Shown here in pieces: positions 4,579-9,767 of a stretch of DNA of 9,767 nt. The notes under the pieces are model-generated. The model saw only the letters and a list, made by a program, of their open reading frames with translations, was not told the DNA's origin and searched no databases. Numbering within the stretch: the stretch's first letter is position 1; every line of letters starts with the position of its first letter. Source of the stretch: Actinomycetota bacterium. GTDB lineage: Bacteria; Actinomycetota; Acidimicrobiia; Spongiisociales; ZC4RG35. The stretch covers positions 1 through 9,767 of the forward strand of contig JAKEHF010000089.1 of assembly GCA_022615295.1 (NCBI GenBank), in the 5' to 3' direction. A program made the position numbers and the translations under genes.

Positions 4579-6851
4579 CGCCGGGTGGCGGCACGACCCC
4601 GGGTCGGCTCCTCCGGTTCGGGGAGAGGGGCCGGATAGCGGTGCTCGAGGCTCACGTAGACCGGTGTCGAGACGAAGACCGAGGAGTAGGTGCCGACCAG
4701 GATCCCCACGAGCAGGGCCAGTGCGAAGTCGGCCAGGGTGTCGCCACCCAGCACGAGGAGGGCGACCAGGATGAAGATCGCCCCCAGACCGGTGTTGATG
4801 GTCCTGGGAATCGTCTGCAGACAGGCGTCGTTGGAGACCAGGGCGACCTCGGTCTCGGGATTGAGCCGCCGCTGCTCCCTGATCCGGTCGAAGATGACCA
4901 CCGAGTCGTTGATCGAGTAGCCGATCACCGTGAGAAGGGCCGCCAGGAAGACCCCGTCGAAGGTCTTGCCCACCCAGGCGAACAACCCGATCAGCACCGC
5001 CACGTCGTGGAACATGGCGATCACCGCGGCCACGCCCATCGTCCACCGGAACCGGAAGGCCAGGTAGAGGAGCTGGATGACCAGGGCGACAGCCAAGGCG
5101 ATCAAGGCCTTGTTGCGTAGCTCGGTCCCCAGGGTCGGCCCCACGAACTGGTCACGGACCTTCTCGGCGTCACCGGTTGCGTCCACGACCACCCCGGTCA
5201 CCTCGGCCTCCTCGGCGGCGGTGAGCTGGGCAGTGCGGATGATCACGTTGCCCTGCCCGGAGAGTTGGACGACGGCACGGGGGAAACCGACTCCGGCCAA
5301 TGCGGTCCGTAGCTCGTCGAGGTCCAGCGTTTTGCTGGTCTCGAACTCGAGCAGACGTCCCCCGGAGAACTCGATCCCGAAGTTGAACCCCCTCGACACC
5401 ATCCCGGTCCCCGACACCAGGACGACGAGTCCACCGACGACGAGGATCTTGCCCAGATGACGGAACAGGTCGGGTCGCCGCTCCTCAAGCGAGCGGCGGA
5501 GACGGTGCCCGACCTCGAGACCGAGCAGCGAAGGGCGGGAGGCGATGGCCTCGCTCCGTGTGATCATGTCGACGAGAACTCGGGTGACCACCAGAGCGGT
5601 GAACATGGAGACGACGACACCGACCGAGAGGGTGACCCCGAAGCCACGCACCGCACCCGTGGCGAAGAAGAAGAGAATCAGCGCGGCGAGGAGGGTGGTC
5701 ATGTTGGAGTCGGCGATGGCGCTCCACGCCCGTGTGAAGCCTGCGGTGGCGGCTTCCCGGACCCCGACGTCACCCTGGTACTCCTCTTTGGTCCGCTCGT
5801 AGACCAGGACGTTGGCGTCCACCGCCATCCCGATGGCCAGGACGAAACCGGCGACACCGGGGAGGGTGATCGTGGCGTTCATCCACAACAGCACCGCCGA
5901 CGTGGTCAAGGCGTAGAGGACGAGGAAGACCGCAGCCACCAGACCGAGCAGCCGGTAGTAGACGATCATGTAGAGGATGGTGAGGGAGGCTCCGATGAGT
6001 GCCGCGTCGAGACTCGCCTCGATGGCGGCCTCGCCCAGTGTGGGCCCGATGGTCCCCTGCTCGATGATCGTGATCGGCACTGGGAGGGCGCCGGCCCGGA
6101 TGAGCAGGGCGAGCTCCGAGGCCGACTCCTGGTCGAACTGACCCGTGATCACGGTCTGACCCCCGACGATCCCCACGTCACAGAGGACGTCCGCGGAGAC
6201 CTGGGGGCTGGAGATCACCGTCTCGTCGAGGACGATGGCAACCCGGCGGGTGGGTGAGCCGAGTGGCTCGCAGGCGGCATCCGAGGTGAGGTCGGCCCAG
6301 GCGTCCGATCCGTCGCCACGAAAGTTGACCTGGACCGTCCACTGCCCGAATTGGTCGAAGAAGGGTATGGCGGTCTCCACCTGCTCACCGATGAGCGCCG
6401 CCGGCCCGACGAGGAGGGGAAACCCGTCCTCGTCGTCGAGGAGACGGTTCTCACCCAGCTCATCGGGCTCTTCGCCGGGGAGGGGGGCGGCGATCACGGG
6501 GTGGAAGGTGAGCTGGGCGGTGCGACCGATCACCTGGATCGCCTCCTCGGGGTCGGAGACTCCGGGGAGCTCGACGATGATCCTGCGGTCCCCTGAGGCC
6601 TGGATGGTGGGCTCGGTGACCCCGACGGCGTCGACACGGCGACGGAGCACCTCAACCGTGCGGGCGATGACATCCTCGTCGACCGTCACCTCGTCGGTGT
6701 CCTCGGCCTCGAACACGATCTGGGTGCCGCCACGGAGGTCGAGACCGAGACGTGGCTGGGTGTTGACGAGCATCCACACCGACCCGGCGACGACGAGGAC
6801 GGTGAGGACCGATCGCCAGCCGAATCCTTTGGACAACTCAACGATCCTCAC
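4575..6851 (-). CDS. secDF: Protein translocase subunit SecDF (single-chain SecD-SecF)
   Basis: A 758-residue membrane protein of the RND superfamily that uses the proton gradient to pull exported proteins through SecYEG on the outer side of the membrane. The SecD half has an N-terminal membrane helix (about 14-30), the LGLDLRGGTQIVFE motif (35-48), a P1 extracytoplasmic domain (to about 275) and AIGMAVDANVLVYERTKEE (339-357). The SecF half has its own first helix (about 467-482), FGIEFSGG (491-498), GYSINDSVVIFDRIRE (644-659) and IPRTINT (681-687). D345, D649 and R683 align with the Thermus thermophilus proton-relay residues D340, D637 and R671. The two halves are one uninterrupted frame with a normal junction (about 430-465), so this is a real fusion. 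The start is GTG 6849-6851; no strong ribosome-binding site is visible, and dedA ends 36 bases upstream, consistent with an operon. No yajC is present here. Confidence 0.95.
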   Translation of the reverse strand: MRIVELSKGFGWRSVLTVLVVAGSVWMLVNTQPRLGLDLRGGTQIVFEAEDTDEVTVDEDVIARTVEVLRRRVDAVGVTEPTIQASGDRRIIVELPGVSDPEEAIQVIGRTAQLTFHPVIAAPLPGEEPDELGENRLLDDEDGFPLLVGPAALIGEQVETAIPFFDQFGQWTVQVNFRGDGSDAWADLTSDAACEPLGSPTRRVAIVLDETVISSPQVSADVLCDVGIVGGQTVITGQFDQESASELALLIRAGALPVPITIIEQGTIGPTLGEAAIEASLDAALIGASLTILYMIVYYRLLGLVAAVFLVLYALTTSAVLLWMNATITLPGVAGFVLAIGMAVDANVLVYERTKEEYQGDVGVREAATAGFTRAWSAIADSNMTTLLAALILFFFATGAVRGFGVTLSVGVVVSMFTALVVTRVLVDMITRSEAIASRPSLLGLEVGHRLRRSLEERRPDLFRHLGKILVVGGLVVLVSGTGMVSRGFNFGIEFSGGRLLEFETSKTLDLDELRTALAGVGFPRAVVQLSGQGNVIIRTAQLTAAEEAEVTGVVVDATGDAEKVRDQFVGPTLGTELRNKALIALAVALVIQLLYLAFRFRWTMGVAAVIAMFHDVAVLIGLFAWVGKTFDGVFLAALLTVIGYSINDSVVIFDRIREQRRLNPETEVALVSNDACLQTIPRTINTGLGAIFILVALLVLGGDTLADFALALLVGILVGTYSSVFVSTPVYVSLEHRYPAPLPEPEEPTRGRAATRR

Positions 6852-6887
6852 GACGGGAGGGATGAAGTTAACCAGACCCCGTCGGTG

Positions 6888-7517
6888 TCACCCCCCGCGG
6901 CGGAGACGGGGGCGGAGCATCCTGGCCCAGACGAACCAGACTATGGCTGCAACGATGAGGGCGATCACCAGCCCCTGCAGCAGGTCGAGCGGGGCCTCGA
7001 CCCGCTCCCACTGCTCGCCGAGCAGATACCCGGCCCCAACGAGCAGGACGTTCCACACCAGGCTCCCCAAGGCGGTGTAGAGGAGGAAGGGCCCGATCGG
7101 CATCCTGCGGAACCCTGCCGGAATCGAGATCAGGGACCTGATGAGGGGGATGCAACGGCACACCAGCACCGCGATCCCCGCTCGACGGTCGAACCAGGCT
7201 TCGGTCCGATCGAGGTCGGCCACCTCGATCCGCAGCCAGCGGCCGTGTCTGGCAACCGCTCTCCGCAGCCGGTGGGGGCCGATGGCGGCGGCGATGGTAT
7301 AGAGGATCACCGCACCGGTCAGCGAGCCGATGGTGGCCGCGAGGATCATCCCGGGCAGGGAGGCTTCCCCGGTGGCGGCGACAAACCCGGCCAAGGGGAG
7401 GACGACCTCGGAGGGTATCGGCGGGAAGAGGTTCTCCAGGGCGACGAGGGCGGCCACCCCCACGTATCCCAGGGTCTCGACGACGGTGATCACCCACTCG
7501 GCGAGACCGTCGAGCAT
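6888..7517 (-). CDS. DedA-family (VTT domain) integral membrane protein
   Basis: A 209-residue polytopic protein with the DedA signatures: LENLFPPIPSE (27-37), GSLTGAVILYTIAAAIG (64-80), the FDRRAGIAVLVCRCIPLIRS region (109-128) with Arg121 and Arg127, and SIPAG (131-135). It has hydrophobic segments at about 9-30, 38-80 (re-entrant plus helix), 113-135, 143-167 and 180-199, and a basic C-terminus (RPRLRRGG). Members of this family act in membrane homeostasis, and some recycle undecaprenyl phosphate or flip phospholipids; which applies here cannot be told. Length is normal for the family. The start ATG 7515-7517 is preceded by GAGG at a suitable distance. It lies 36 bases upstream of secDF on the same strand, and its promoter must be in the 100-base gap shared with the divergent hppA. 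Confidence 0.92.
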   Translation of the reverse strand: MLDGLAEWVITVVETLGYVGVAALVALENLFPPIPSEVVLPLAGFVAATGEASLPGMILAATIGSLTGAVILYTIAAAIGPHRLRRAVARHGRWLRIEVADLDRTEAWFDRRAGIAVLVCRCIPLIRSLISIPAGFRRMPIGPFLLYTALGSLVWNVLLVGAGYLLGEQWERVEAPLDLLQGLVIALIVAAIVWFVWARMLRPRLRRGG

Positions 7518-7617
7518 GGTCAGGGCCTCGGTGACCGGTTGGTGGGTGTCATCCTCGAATGCTGATGGATCGTGGCTTTGGGTAAAGTCCGCCGGCCCAA
7601 AACTAGATAGGCAGGGA
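7518..7617. promoter_or_regulatory. Divergent dedA/hppA intergenic promoter region
   Basis: This 100-base gap must hold the start signals for both divergent units. On the plus strand TAAAGT (7583-7588) fits a TAnnnT -10 element with a 29-base leader to the hppA ATG; TAGATA (7604-7609) is a second candidate but lies very close to the start. AGG at 7609-7611 and the GGGA just before the ATG are possible ribosome contacts. On the minus strand TAGTTT just inside the hppA end is a candidate -10 for dedA. No -35 stands out for either, so individual elements are uncertain although the region assignment is secure. Confidence 0.5.

Positions 7618-9767
<2,150 letters not shown>

Noticed and set aside
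5457..6257. Plus-strand open frame of 266 codons opposite secDF
   Set aside because: Asp/Glu/His/Gly-rich shadow product with no domain; secDF on the other strand is certain.

Overview
The window looks like chromosomal DNA from a high-GC bacterium, most likely an actinobacterium. The reasons are dense GC-rich coding sequence, GTG starts, four-base ATGA/GTGA gene overlaps, and above all an adjacent EACC1 and caspase-like protease pair, a family pairing known mainly from actinobacteria and other multicellular or complex-lifestyle bacteria. A more precise placement (for example Acidimicrobiia) is only a guess. No tRNA, rRNA, CRISPR array, transposase or phage gene was seen.

Layout. (1) 1-2376, plus strand: the 3' part of a membrane-fusion/adaptor-like gene, then a MacB/LolD-type ABC ATPase and a four-helix FtsX/MacB-type permease. 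They are joined by 4-bp stop/start overlaps and form one translationally coupled exporter operon. (2) 2417-4224, minus strand: a two-gene cassette made of a small protein that resembles effector-associated constant component 1 (EACC1) and a membrane-anchored caspase-like protease with an EF-hand-like loop and a predicted extracytoplasmic beta-rich domain, again with an ATGA overlap. This is the most interesting part of the window. (3) 4274-4335: a strong intrinsic terminator (18-bp perfect stem, then a T6 run on the minus strand) that separates the cassette from the genes upstream. (4) 4348-7517, minus strand: a DedA-family membrane protein, a single-chain SecDF, and an orphan C-terminal winged-helix remnant of an OmpR/PhoB response regulator whose GTG overlaps the secDF stop. 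(5) 7618 to the end, plus strand, divergent from dedA: the proton-pumping pyrophosphatase hppA, nearly complete but cut by the window edge, with the lysine signature of the K+-independent class.

How the parts relate. Regions 4 and 5 are envelope and bioenergetic housekeeping: SecDF drives late steps of protein export with the proton gradient, DedA proteins are undecaprenyl-phosphate or phospholipid flippase-type proteins, and HppA makes proton gradient from pyrophosphate. Regions 1 and 2 look accessory. The EACC1-caspase pair is predicted to be a conflict (immunity or regulated cell death) module in which EACC1 is a constant adaptor and the caspase is the proteolytic effector. All functions are inferred by reading motifs; no database search was run.
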